From contig JAYEHK010000121.1 of NCBI GenBank assembly GCA_034659475.1, positions 1-64,000 of the forward strand: a stretch of 64,000 nt of DNA, given 5' to 3'. The notes below the pieces were generated by a model. It was not told the DNA's origin. It searched no databases and saw nothing but the letters and a program-made list of their open reading frames with translations. The first letter of the stretch is position 1; the number at the start of each line of letters is the position of its first letter. This DNA is from JAYEHK01 sp034659475. GTDB lineage: Bacteria > Bacillota > Syntrophomonadia > Syntrophomonadales > Syntrophomonadaceae. Below, piece by piece: positions 1 through 7,946 of this stretch. The position numbers and the translations under genes were made by a program.

Positions 1-396
1 AATACACTTACGGAAAAATAAAGTGCCGTATTCAACGACACATTCTTTTAGGTGCAAACCTGGGTTATGGAATTTTAATTTGATGTGTTTTTGTTATTAC
101 TGGTAATCTGAAATTGTCGCCTTACAGTGTTTGAAGAATTGGCATAAACGGAATGAGTAGTCGTTTCTACAATGATATTTCAATAATGGAATACTTGTTT
201 TCTTATGGTTAAACCTTACAATAAATGGTAATATACTAATTAAATGTAAAAAGCACTGCTAATATTAAAATAACAAAAATACAATGTTTGAAACATGATG
301 TTCTAGCCAAGATACTAAGCAATTCTGAATATAAAGGGAGCAGTTATGATTTATAAAAGATAGTTGTATAAATCATGCTTTATTGGAGGTATTCTC
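1..396. other. Non-coding left edge, nothing recognised
   Basis: No open reading frame with a credible start is visible here. The stretch is AT-rich and ends in the leader of the ECF sigma gene. A TGAAAC at about 286-291 resembles an ECF -35 element, but I found no matching -10, so autoregulation of the sigma gene is not supported. Confidence 0.5.
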
Positions 397-945
397 TTGG
401 CAATCTCGAATTTTGAAGACGATTCAATCTGGCAATTAGCAATCCAAACTTACTATCCTAATCTTGTTAACTACTTGTATTTCACAACTAGAGACCGTTT
501 CTTAGCTGAAGATATTGCCCAGGAAGCATTTGCAGCATCTATCGATAAATTCGATCAACTCAAGAATCCAGATAAGTTTCTTCCCTGGATTACATCTATA
601 GCTCTGAATATTGCCAAAACACTAGTGAAACGGGGGAAGCGGGTTACCCCGGTAGAAGATATTGATTCATGTATTAAGTTTTTTCCAGGCGACGATTTTC
701 CCATTGAAATGGTTGACCGTAAGGAAATGCAGATAGTTGTTCAAAATGCTATTGCCAAACTTTCGCCCCAGGAACAAAATGTGGTTATTATGCGCTATTA
801 TTTAGACATGAAAGATAAGGATATTGCCCAGGCTCTGGGGGTAACTGTTGGAACCGTAAAGAAGGTACTTTTTCGCGCGAAAGCCAAACTCTACAAGGAT
901 CTTCAACACTTGGCTGGAAAAGAAGGTGAACAAAATGACAAATGA
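397..945 (+). CDS. ECF-type sigma-70 family RNA polymerase sigma factor
   Basis: About 182 aa. The N-terminal half has sigma region 2 features (two acidic/aromatic helices around 'LAEDIAQEAF' and 'PWITSIALNIAKT'). The C-terminal half has region 4 with the usual 'LSPQEQNVVIMRYYLDMKDKDIAQALGV' type pattern, where the HTH is followed by a basic 'KKVLFRAKAKLYK'. I prefer the TTG start at 397 because GGAGGT (385-390) sits six bases upstream; an in-frame TTG at 364 has no ribosome site. The stop overlaps the ATG of the downstream anti-sigma gene (935), the classic sigma/anti-sigma coupling. It should direct RNA polymerase to a small envelope or stress regulon; the mirrored elements at 2240-2319 are candidate targets. 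Confidence 0.9.
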   Translation: MAISNFEDDSIWQLAIQTYYPNLVNYLYFTTRDRFLAEDIAQEAFAASIDKFDQLKNPDKFLPWITSIALNIAKTLVKRGKRVTPVEDIDSCIKFFPGDDFPIEMVDRKEMQIVVQNAIAKLSPQEQNVVIMRYYLDMKDKDIAQALGVTVGTVKKVLFRAKAKLYKDLQHLAGKEGEQNDK

Positions 946-1642
946 TGATATGGATAAATTCCTAAGTAGTTCTTTAAAAGCCGCTGAGATAAAAATTGAT
1001 ACACCAATAGCTGACATTGAATAAAAGATTGCTGAAAAAATAAATAAAAATCGCCAGATGAAAAGGAATAAAAGAAGACAAATTGTACAGGTTGCTGTCA
1101 TAGTTATTGCTATCTTCGGTACATCTGCTTTATTAATATTTCCAAAACCAGTTAATGCTTTTAAAGAGCAGCTGATGCAAAAGTTTACTAATTTGGGCGG
1201 AAACATAAGTGTTGTACTGAGCAATAATTCGAATCATCAGTCACATCCCAGGGGAATAATGGAAAAGGAAGTTACTGCTTTCCAAACAGACATACCCTTT
1301 AAAATATTAATCCCAAAGCATATTCCGGAAGGATTCGAGTTTAAGAGTATAACTAAAAGCTCTAATAATGAAAATGCACTGGTCATTTTGTCATTTATTT
1401 CAACTGATGCAGAATTTCTTTTTACCCAAAGCAAGGTCAGCGATAATTTCAGCTATTCAATAAATATTAACGAAAATCAGGGCCAATCCGAACAGGTCCA
1501 GATTGGCAGACATGTAGGCAATATGATTACCTTTAAAGATGGTTCGTGCAGTTTGACATGGCTGACAGATGATAATGTTTTGTGTGAGATATCCGGTAAC
1601 GTGACTTCAGAGCAGACGAGAGAGATAGCGGATTCTATATAG
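935..1642 (+). pseudogene. Anti-sigma factor, DUF4367 type, with an in-frame stop after 29 codons
   Basis: The reading frame opens with ATG at 935, overlapping the sigma gene, and begins MTNDDMDKFL. It is cut by TAA at 1022-1024. The same frame then continues without a break to 1642, with a basic stretch, one membrane helix (about residues 50-65 of the continuous frame, 'VAVIVIAIFGTSALLIF') and an extracytoplasmic DUF4367-like domain ending 'LTWLTDDNVLCEISGNVTSEQTREIADSI'. Membrane anti-sigma factors of this type bind their ECF sigma through the cytoplasmic N-terminus, so the stop removes part of the sigma-binding segment unless translation restarts at ATG 1058. It could be a real null allele that frees the sigma factor, or a sequencing error. 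Confidence 0.8.
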
Positions 1643-1662
1643 CCGGTATAAATATACAGACG

Positions 1663-1703
1663 ATAGGACCAGGAGAAAACAAGTTGCTCCTGGTCCTATT
1701 TTT
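1663..1703 (+). terminator. Rho-independent terminator
   Basis: An ATAGGACCAGGAG / CTCCTGGTCCTAT stem is followed by a T-run, 20 bases after the anti-sigma stop. The symmetric stem can also serve the convergent secreted-protein gene. Confidence 0.85.
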
Positions 1704-1714
1704 ACCATAAATAT

Positions 1715-2209
1715 TTATTGTACTAAGATTGAATCAGAAACAGATGATTGTGTTTCAGCTCCACCAGCATTACGAACGGTATGGACACATCTAGTACGAT
1801 AGTAATCTCCTGTATTAACGGATATGTAAGCAGATCCATTAACCATTGAGGAATTAGTATTGCTATAAGTACGGCTAGCAACATCAACCCATTTACTCCC
1901 ACTCCAATGCTGCAAATAGACCTTCGCGCTCAGATAATCAACAGACGTATAGGCATTTGTGCTTGCCATAATTGTAACTGTGCCGTTATGATTGTCAACA
2001 ATTCCACAGGTCCATTTTTTAATTAATGATTCACCTGTAGTTGATGTATCCGGCTGTACGGTTACTACAATGCTTTCAGATTGGCATGATACCGTACCGA
2101 TTGTAGGAGGTGAAATGGCAGGAGCCTCCGCTGCAGATGCAATCCCAGTAAAACAAACCATAAATATTAAGGAACATAGGGCTACCAGATTACGTGATCT
2201 TTTTTTCAT
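1715..2209 (-). CDS. Secreted protein of unknown function (signal peptide)
   Basis: About 164 aa from the ATG at 2209, which is preceded by AAAGGTGG at good spacing. It has a lysine/arginine-rich start, a hydrophobic core (LVALCSLIFMVCFTGI) and a probable cleavage site at ASAAEA. The mature part is rich in Ser/Thr/Tyr and beta-strand-like, with 'VYLQHWSGSKWVDVASRTYS', the look of a small extracellular beta-sandwich. I do not recognise the family with certainty; it resembles the small secreted DUF6147-like proteins of Clostridia. It is divergent from the secreted protein at 2539, and both have the same TAAATAGTCTTA box upstream. Confidence 0.75.
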   Translation of the reverse strand: MKKRSRNLVALCSLIFMVCFTGIASAAEAPAISPPTIGTVSCQSESIVVTVQPDTSTTGESLIKKWTCGIVDNHNGTVTIMASTNAYTSVDYLSAKVYLQHWSGSKWVDVASRTYSNTNSSMVNGSAYISVNTGDYYRTRCVHTVRNAGGAETQSSVSDSILVQ

Positions 2210-2239
2210 AAATATACCACCTTTCAATATTTCTTTACT

Positions 2240-2319
2240 TAAGACTATTTAAGGGCAGAAAAGTTTAACAGAAATTTTCCGGAAATTGTGTCAACCTTTT
2301 TCGTTACTAAATAGTCTTA
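2240..2319. promoter_or_regulatory. Mirrored promoter-like elements of two divergent genes
   Basis: TAAGACTATTTA (2240-2251) and its exact reverse complement TAAATAGTCTTA (2308-2319) face the two divergent genes. In each gene's own orientation, an AAC lies 17 or 18 bases upstream of the GTC inside the box (minus strand AAC at 2265-2263; plus strand AAC at 2293-2295). This is the spacing of ECF -35 'AAC' and -10 'GTC' elements. The alternative is a two-site operator. Confidence 0.45.
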
Positions 2320-2365
2320 TTTATATTACCAGTAAAAGGTATTCACTATGAAAGGAGGTATAGTT

Positions 2366-2431
2366 TTGGGCGAATCTTCACAAAGACCTATCCGTGAACC
2401 ACCTAAGTATCTGATCATGGGGATTGAATGA
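2366..2431 (+). CDS. Candidate 21-aa peptide
   Basis: An AAAGGAGGT (2351-2359) precedes a TTG at 2366 by six bases; the frame encodes about 21 residues (start ...ESSQRPIREPPKYLIMGIE) and stops at 2431. The ribosome site is as good as that of any gene in the window, and the position is in the leader of the secreted protein at 2539. It could be a leader peptide or part of a structured leader RNA. No family recognised. Confidence 0.35.
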   Translation: MGESSQRPIREPPKYLIMGIE

Positions 2432-2538
2432 GTCAGTATCAGGTACCGAGTATAATCAACCAAAGGGGTCGAGCAACGATACTGGCTACATCCAAATATT
2501 CTTTAAGAAAATCAGTTGATTAAGGGAGGTATTTTATT

Positions 2539-3300
2539 GTGAAAAAGTCACTTTTTGGTCTGGTTATGATGGTATTATGCGTATTTATATTGGGTGGAAG
2601 CCCAAGCACAGCATATGCAGCTGAAGAAGTCCAAACTCCGATGCTTGTAAAGTCAACAGATAATGCAGAAATTATGCAACTTAATTCAAAGCTAGAAAAC
2701 ATAAAAGTAATCTCTTCGGAAGATATTAAGGAAATAGCAAAATATTCAAATGCTACTTTTAAAAAGCTTGACGGGGATATGGCAGAAATTACATTTGTAA
2801 GCAAAGCACCGACGAAAATTAATTATTTCAATGATGGTTCCAAAGAGGAACTTTATACTAAACATATGTATGTTGGTGATCTTCTTCCTGTTCCTGGTTA
2901 CACAGGAAGAGACTATTTTGATTTTTATGCGAGAGTTCATATTTCAGCAGCTTATTCTGCAATTAATGTTGGAACTGCTCTAAAAGAATTTATTAAATTA
3001 GATACTGGTAAAGGTACATTACTTGAATATTTTGACCATGCTTGTAAGAATTTAAAAATTACGCCGGCTACATCAGGCAATTGGGAAGATCCTGATGGGT
3101 CACGCGGATCTCAAGGGACTGTAAGGAATCCTAGAACAATACCTGTTCCAGTTATAGGCCAGGAGTATTCTCAAAGCGGCCTCAGTACACATTACTTCGA
3201 TAGAGAATCATCATTTATAACTGTACATGTTAACATTGACACGAGACATGGAACTGAATGGACTACAAGTTATTTCGAGCTTCCTCTTGGCATACATTAA
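2539..3300 (+). CDS. Secreted protein of unknown function
   Basis: 253 aa, GTG start at 2539 with AAGGGAGG upstream. A signal peptide is clear (KKSLFGLVMMVLCVFILGG, then a YAA/EE cleavage region). The mature protein has no recognised domain; it contains charged helices (about residues 45-70) followed by a region rich in Gly, Tyr and His with 'HYFDRESSFITVHVNIDTRHGTEW' near the end. It is divergent from the secreted protein at 1715, shares its upstream box, and probably belongs to the same regulon, perhaps that of the ECF sigma factor. Confidence 0.7.
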   Translation: MKKSLFGLVMMVLCVFILGGSPSTAYAAEEVQTPMLVKSTDNAEIMQLNSKLENIKVISSEDIKEIAKYSNATFKKLDGDMAEITFVSKAPTKINYFNDGSKEELYTKHMYVGDLLPVPGYTGRDYFDFYARVHISAAYSAINVGTALKEFIKLDTGKGTLLEYFDHACKNLKITPATSGNWEDPDGSRGSQGTVRNPRTIPVPVIGQEYSQSGLSTHYFDRESSFITVHVNIDTRHGTEWTTSYFELPLGIH

Positions 3301-3391
3301 ACTTACTTTTGAATCACAGATTGTTAAGGTCCTTACTTCTGGATATTCATTTATTCAGCAGCAAAGACCATACGGTGAGAATGAGGTTTAT

Positions 3392-3850
3392 ATGAAAAAT
3401 TATGTTTATAAACTAAGCTTATATTCTGTTGTATTGGTAATAGTAGTAATACTGTATTCTATACTGCTTAACTCTTGCAAACCATTTCTGTCGGAACTGA
3501 TTTACACAGATTTCCTTGCGTTTTTGTATTGGTCGGCATTGCACAATCTCATTCCTAGTTTGTTGCCTTCAATTTTTGCAATAGGTTATGCTTTGGTTGT
3601 TTTTTTAGTTCTAAAATATGATTCTAGGCAACTAATCATTACGGTAATTAACGCTATGATATTAATTGTAGTATCGCTAATTATGGGTGGGGTTGTTCTT
3701 TGGTATACATCTTGGTTTAATAGTATGATATTAACTACATTTACAAAGACCATGACCATAATTGGCTTATTAATTATTATACTTTCCTTTACGTTTAAAA
3801 TGTTTAAAAATAAATCAGGAAACAATAAAGATGTTCCGAAAACAAAATAA
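3392..3850 (+). CDS. Small multi-pass membrane protein, unknown
   Basis: About 152 aa from ATG 3392 (GAGG seven bases upstream). Longer in-frame starts would overlap the preceding gene by about 70 bases and lack a ribosome site. Four hydrophobic segments are visible (about residues 10-28, 52-74, 80-108, 118-140), followed by a short basic tail (KMFKNKSGNNKDVPKTK). The gene lies about 90 bases after the secreted protein gene and may be cotranscribed, suggesting an export or immunity partner, but this is inference only. Confidence 0.6.
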   Translation: MKNYVYKLSLYSVVLVIVVILYSILLNSCKPFLSELIYTDFLAFLYWSALHNLIPSLLPSIFAIGYALVVFLVLKYDSRQLIITVINAMILIVVSLIMGGVVLWYTSWFNSMILTTFTKTMTIIGLLIIILSFTFKMFKNKSGNNKDVPKTK

Positions 3851-3962
3851 GTTCTTTCTTTTCTTTTGGAGGCCCCAAATAGCTATTTAGCCCTCTAACC
3901 GACTTGGACAAAATGTCTTAATGTGGTGCCTGTTAATAACATAAAAGGTATGCTAGGCTAAC

Positions 3963-4115
3963 GCCAGCGCTGCTGTCTACAGTATTGTTGAGACTGCAAA
4001 AGCAAACAAGCTTAACATATATACATATTTGAATTATCTTCTCCTGTACATGCCGGGGATGGATTACAGGAAGTACCCGGAGACCATGGATGATCTGATG
4101 CCCTGGTCAAATTAG
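3963..4115 (+). mobile_element. IS66-type transposase C-terminal remnant
   Basis: The frame from 3963 to the TAG at 4113-4115 translates as a typical IS66 TnpC end: 'YSIVETAKANKLNIY', 'YLNYLLLYMPG' and a final 'LMPWSN'. The frame upstream is closed by TAG at 3954-3956, and no other IS66 part is nearby. It is the dead 3' end of an insertion sequence. The terminator at 4154 may have come with it. Confidence 0.8.
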
Positions 4116-4153
4116 GTACAGACTGAATGCGGTAAAAAATGAAATTACTTCAC

Positions 4154-4190
4154 CGGACAGATTCATTATAGTCTGTCCGTTTTTATTTTT
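4154..4190 (+). terminator. Rho-independent terminator
   Basis: CGGACAGA / TCTGTCCG stem with a 10-base loop followed by a TTTTTATTTTT run, about 40 bases after the IS66 remnant. Confidence 0.8.
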
Positions 4191-4222
4191 ATAGGCACCT
4201 TGTTATTAAGCGCTTACTAACT

Positions 4223-4260
4223 AAAAAAAGAACCTTGATTAATTTCAGGGTTCTTTTTTT
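4223..4260. terminator. Bidirectional terminator hairpin
   Basis: AAAAAAAGAACC and GGTTCTTTTTTT arms surround an AT-rich loop just upstream of the gene at 4291; the A-run and T-run allow termination in both directions. Confidence 0.75.
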
Positions 4261-4290
4261 AATGCACTTTTTTATTGAGGAGGGTAAATA

Positions 4291-4912
4291 ATGGCTGAAG
4301 ACTTAATTCGTCACAGAAGGCGCCGGGGGTATACGTTAATAGACAATCAACCACTTACCGATCCAAACCTAAAGTATGAAGTTATTGGGCTATTGGTATA
4401 TGTACTATCTAAGCCTGATAACTGGATTATTTATAAAAAGGAACTTATAGCCAGTCACCAGAACGGACGCGAGGCGGTAGCTGGCATACTTAAACGCTTG
4501 GAAGCTGGTGGCTATCTTCAGGTTATTCCACATCGGGGCGATCATGGTCGCTTTTCTTATAACGAGTATGTGTTCACCGATATAGCCTGGGAATTTAATG
4601 ATGAGGTTGCGGAATTACCTTCGAATGAAGGAACAGACGGGCAAAACAACTGTGAACGGGAAGCCGTAAACGGTGCACCGTGTACGGGAAACCGTTAACG
4701 GGAACCCGACACCTAATAATACTATATATAACAATTTAGAAGAAGAAGGAGTGGAAGAACAAGAAGAAAATGCTTGCCATAATCAGGAGGAGATAATCCC
4801 TGATTTTGAGCAGGTCCTTAATGACTTTCAGAAATACACTGCCATTGAGTTAAACGGGCTGGCGCGTAAAAAAACCTACTTAAAATGGCGGGAAGAATGG
4901 GGGTTCACATGA
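4291..4912 (+). pseudogene. Replication-type helix-turn-helix protein, frameshifted
   Basis: The first frame (4291-4698) has the winged-helix pattern of phage/plasmid replication proteins: 'RRRRGYTLIDNQPLTDPNLKYEVIGLLVYVLSKPDNW', then 'LKRLEAGGYLQVI'. It ends early. The C-terminal continuation lies in another frame (to 4912), with the expected 'NGNPTPNNTIYNN' linker and an acidic tail that includes 'DFEQVLNDFQKYTAIELNGLARKKTYLKWREEW'. The junction is in the repetitive GGGAA(A/C)CCG tract around 4670-4700, where a small indel is likely. Ribosome site GAGGAGGG precedes ATG 4291. It is probably a leftover of a prophage or integrated element, consistent with the IS66 scrap next to it. Confidence 0.65.
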
Positions 4913-4999
4913 CATGATTATTAAAGCTGCAGATCTGATTGGTTCAGCTACATGACTTATTTGTCCTAGCAGCCAGTTATCTTTCCGGTGTAAACACAA

Positions 5000-5149
5000 T
5001 TATTCTGGGGTTTCACCCACAGACTCACTTTCCTCTGTTGCCTTTCTTGACACCCCGTTTGTTAAAGAGATAAGAATGTGACATGATAGCTGTCCGTTTA
5101 TCACCTTCTGCTTTATCTTTGCAATAGAAAATATATACACTCCGTTCAT
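5000..5149 (-). CDS. Candidate 49-aa protein divergent from spoVK
   Basis: ATG at 5149 with GAAGTGGTG upstream, open for 49 codons to TAA at 5002-5000 (begins MNGVYIFSIAKIKQKVI). The ribosome site is the mirror image of the one used by spoVK. No homologue recognised. The rest of 4913-5211 shows nothing else. Confidence 0.35.
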   Translation of the reverse strand: MNGVYIFSIAKIKQKVINGQLSCHILISLTNGVSRKATEESESVGETPE

Positions 5150-5152
5150 GGT

Positions 5153-5208
5153 ATCACCACTTCTAGCTGTTTTGCATAATATAAGTTAGAATATAAGGAA
5201 GTGGTGAT
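5153..5208. repeat. 11-bp inverted repeat between divergent starts
   Basis: ATCACCACTTC (5153-5163) and GAAGTGGTGAT (5198-5208) are exact inverted copies. Each contains the SD-like AAGTGGTGA of one of the two divergent frames, so symmetry may simply be two similar ribosome sites; an operator is the alternative. Confidence 0.5.
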
Positions 5209-5211
5209 TTA

Positions 5212-6123
5212 GTGGCGATTTCCATGAAATTTGCAAATGGCGAAAATGAACTTAGACCTGCATGTCAGCCTATTCCAGATTTAATTCCATCATCCTTTGC
5301 TCGTTCAGATTCCTTTCGAGAACTTGAACAACTGATTGGACTGGGACAGGTGAAACGTTCTATTGCAGAAATTACCGCCTTTTCGTTGATACAAAACAGA
5401 CGCAATCAACAACAACTAAAGGCTCAGCCTACAGTGCTGCACATGGTCTTCAAAGGCAATCCAGGGACGGGGAAAACGACTGTTGCCAGAATCCTTGGAA
5501 ACATATTCAGGGACATCAATGTGTTAAGTAAAGGCCATCTTATAGAAGCTGAAAGAGCAGATCTGGTTGGAGAATACATCGGGCATACAGCACAGAAGAC
5601 CAAGGAATTGTTACGGCGATCAATGGGGGGTATTCTTTTTGTTGATGAAGCCTATACGCTGGCACAGGGTGGGGAAAAGGACTTCGGGAAAGAATCGATT
5701 GCGACCCTCGTTAAAGCAATGGAAGATCACCGGGATAATTTAGTGGTTATTCTGGCCGGTTACTGTTACGAAATGGATTACTTCATGAAATCGAATCCAG
5801 GATTACGATCACGATTTCCTATTCAAATTGATTTTCCTGATTATGAAAGCGAGGACCTTTTTAGAATTTCAGTACAAATGTATGAGGATAGAGATTATGA
5901 ATTGACCAATAGAAGCCGTTGGAAACTGCGTTGTATGCTGGATGACTTTGTCAAGACCAGACATCCTCACAGTGGCAATGCAAGATATGTTCGGAATCTG
6001 GTTGAAAAATCAATACGTCTGCAGGCGTTGCGCATCGTTGATAAAGATTTCCCTGATCGCAGGGACCTCATGACAATTGAAGTGCAAGATCTTCCGACAA
6101 CATCTGATAAATTTAATATTTGA
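5212..6123 (+). CDS. spoVK: SpoVK-like AAA+ ATPase (stage V sporulation protein K)
   Basis: 303 aa, GTG start at 5212 just after AAGGAAGTGGTG. CbxX/SpoVK-type AAA+ protein: Walker A GNPGTGKT (residues 82-89), Walker B ILFVDEAY (141-148), an arginine-finger region 'NPGLRSRF' (195-202) and a C-terminal lid. SpoVK is a mother-cell protein needed for spore maturation in Bacillus. The order spoVK-ynbB-glnA matches the Bacillus chromosome (without hflX/ynbA and glnR), which supports the name. It implies the organism forms spores. Confidence 0.85.
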   Translation: MAISMKFANGENELRPACQPIPDLIPSSFARSDSFRELEQLIGLGQVKRSIAEITAFSLIQNRRNQQQLKAQPTVLHMVFKGNPGTGKTTVARILGNIFRDINVLSKGHLIEAERADLVGEYIGHTAQKTKELLRRSMGGILFVDEAYTLAQGGEKDFGKESIATLVKAMEDHRDNLVVILAGYCYEMDYFMKSNPGLRSRFPIQIDFPDYESEDLFRISVQMYEDRDYELTNRSRWKLRCMLDDFVKTRHPHSGNARYVRNLVEKSIRLQALRIVDKDFPDRRDLMTIEVQDLPTTSDKFNI

Positions 6124-6140
6124 AAGGTATGAAGTAAACA

Positions 6141-7370
6141 TTGAACAGTTTTACACTAATTAAAGAAGGAGAAATAGCACTTAAGAGTGTTTTTGAATCT
6201 TTTGAGGAAATAGCCTTTAAGAATCAGGAAAAGGTATTAGATGCTTTCAGGTCAAATCGTATTCGAGACGTGCATTTCAACACCTCATCCGGTTATGGAT
6301 ATGGGGATATTGGCAGAGATGACCTTGAGCAGGTTTTTGCAGATATTTTCTATGCAGAAAACGCGATGGTTCGGGGACAAATTGTTTCGGGAACACACGC
6401 AATATCAGCCTGCCTTTTCGGTTTATTAAGAACGGGGGATCATCTAATTTCTCTTACGGGAAAACCCTATGATACGCTCGGTCATATCATAGGAAATGAA
6501 AATCCTGCCAGGGGCACACTGGTTGAACGGGGGATAAACTACACTGAAATTGATCTCACTCCCGTTGGTCACGTCGATCTGGCAGCCATTGAAAAAGCCA
6601 TTCACAGGAACACCAAAATGGTTCTTATTCAAAGGTCTCGTGGCTACAACCATCGTCCTGCACTAACGATACAAGATATTTCAGATATTATTCGCGTAGT
6701 TCGCAAAGGAAATCCCAAAACCATCATTTTCATAGATAATTGTTACGGTGAGTTTACCGACCTAAAGGAACCTGTGGAAATTGGAGCTGATTTAGTCGCA
6801 GGATCTCTGATCAAGAATGCTGGGGGAGGACTGGCACTTTCCGGTGGATACATAGCAGGGAAACACGATTTGGTTGAAGAAGTGGCATGTCACGTTACTG
6901 CACCGGGTTTAGGCAAAGAATTAGGCGCCAGTCTCATGAACAACCGCCTTCTTTATCAAGGGTTATTTCTTGCCCCTCATGTGGTTTTACAGGCATTAAA
7001 AAGTGCTGCATTACTTAGCTACGTCTTTGAACAACTTGAATATGAGGTGTATCCTCATTGGAATGCATCTCGCGGAGATATTGTACAGGCTGTGCAGCTA
7101 AACAGTCCTGAAAAAGTAATTGAGTTCACCCAGATTGTTCAACGGTACTCTCCTATAGATAGTGATGTAAATCTTGAATTTGCAGAGCTCCCCGGTTATG
7201 ATGATCAGGTCATTATGGCAGCTGGAACATTTGTACAGGGATCTTCTATTGAGTTATCCTGTGATGCTCCTTTAAGAAGCCCGTATACTGCCTATTTTCA
7301 GGGGGGGTTGACCTATGAGCATACGCGTTATGTAATTGCCAAATTGGCTGACTCTTTTATGAACAAATAG
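6141..7370 (+). CDS. ynbB: YnbB-type PLP enzyme (methionine gamma-lyase / aluminium-resistance family)
   Basis: 409 aa, TTG start with GAAAGG upstream, 17 bases after spoVK. Cys/Met metabolism-like PLP fold with substrate loop 'TSSGYGYGDIGRD' (about 49-60), 'GTHAISACLFGLLRTGD', and the Schiff-base lysine K225 in 'GSLIKNAGGG'. The family is annotated as methionine gamma-lyase-like or aluminium resistance; the true substrate is not established. Its place upstream of the glutamine synthetase gene is conserved in Firmicutes. Confidence 0.85.
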   Translation: MNSFTLIKEGEIALKSVFESFEEIAFKNQEKVLDAFRSNRIRDVHFNTSSGYGYGDIGRDDLEQVFADIFYAENAMVRGQIVSGTHAISACLFGLLRTGDHLISLTGKPYDTLGHIIGNENPARGTLVERGINYTEIDLTPVGHVDLAAIEKAIHRNTKMVLIQRSRGYNHRPALTIQDISDIIRVVRKGNPKTIIFIDNCYGEFTDLKEPVEIGADLVAGSLIKNAGGGLALSGGYIAGKHDLVEEVACHVTAPGLGKELGASLMNNRLLYQGLFLAPHVVLQALKSAALLSYVFEQLEYEVYPHWNASRGDIVQAVQLNSPEKVIEFTQIVQRYSPIDSDVNLEFAELPGYDDQVIMAAGTFVQGSSIELSCDAPLRSPYTAYFQGGLTYEHTRYVIAKLADSFMNK

Positions 7371-7399
7371 AATAGAAATAGAAGAAAGAAGGTTCTGCA

Positions 7400-7879
7400 A
7401 TGCAAACAGGCGTTCTTGTTCTTACATTAATAATTATTATTCTTGGGATTGCCGGAACGGTTATACCATTCTTACCGGGTGTGCCGCTAGTTTTTCTGGG
7501 TATCGCAGGCTACGGTTGGTATGAAGGATTTGTGCATGTCGGTCCACGGTATATTATTATTATGGGTGCTTTAACTCTTCTTTCAGTGTTTGTTGATTAC
7601 CTGGCAACATATCTGGGCGCTAAATGGTTTGGATCAAGCAAAAAAGGAATATGGGGAGCAGTCTTAGGTTTGTTTTTAGGGTTGTTTCTATTTCCTCCGT
7701 TTGGTCTCTTCATTGGTCCGTGGGTTGGAGCATTTTTAGGTGAACTATGGGAAGGTAAAAATGTTAATGAAGCAATAAAAACGGGAACAGGAACGATTAT
7801 CGGTATCTTTGGAGGTATGACGTTTAAGATTTTACTGGGAATAATCATGTTATTTTCATTCCTCATAATAATATTTTAA
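7400..7879 (+). CDS. DUF456 family membrane protein
   Basis: 159 aa, ATG start with AGAAAGAAGG upstream. About four to five glycine-rich hydrophobic segments ('IILGIAGTVIPFLPGVPLVFLGIAGYGWYEGF', 'LGLFLGLFLFPPFGLFIGPWVGAFLGEL') fit the DUF456 pattern of internally repeated Gly-rich helices. Function unknown. It lies between ynbB and glnA on the same strand and is probably cotranscribed with ynbB. Confidence 0.8.
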   Translation: MQTGVLVLTLIIIILGIAGTVIPFLPGVPLVFLGIAGYGWYEGFVHVGPRYIIIMGALTLLSVFVDYLATYLGAKWFGSSKKGIWGAVLGLFLGLFLFPPFGLFIGPWVGAFLGELWEGKNVNEAIKTGTGTIIGIFGGMTFKILLGIIMLFSFLIIIF

Positions 7880-7946
7880 TTGATCACAAACAATAAATGT
7901 GATAGTATTGCCTAATTAATAGTAGGCATAAAACAGGAGGTTACCA

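Noticed and set aside
1992..2252. Plus-strand frame over the secreted protein gene at 1715
   Set aside because: It mirrors the minus-strand gene with its clear signal peptide and SD; no ribosome site of its own.
7880..7946. GlnR-type operator before glnA
   Set aside because: Only weak TGT/ACA pairs with wrong spacing; not enough to call an operator.
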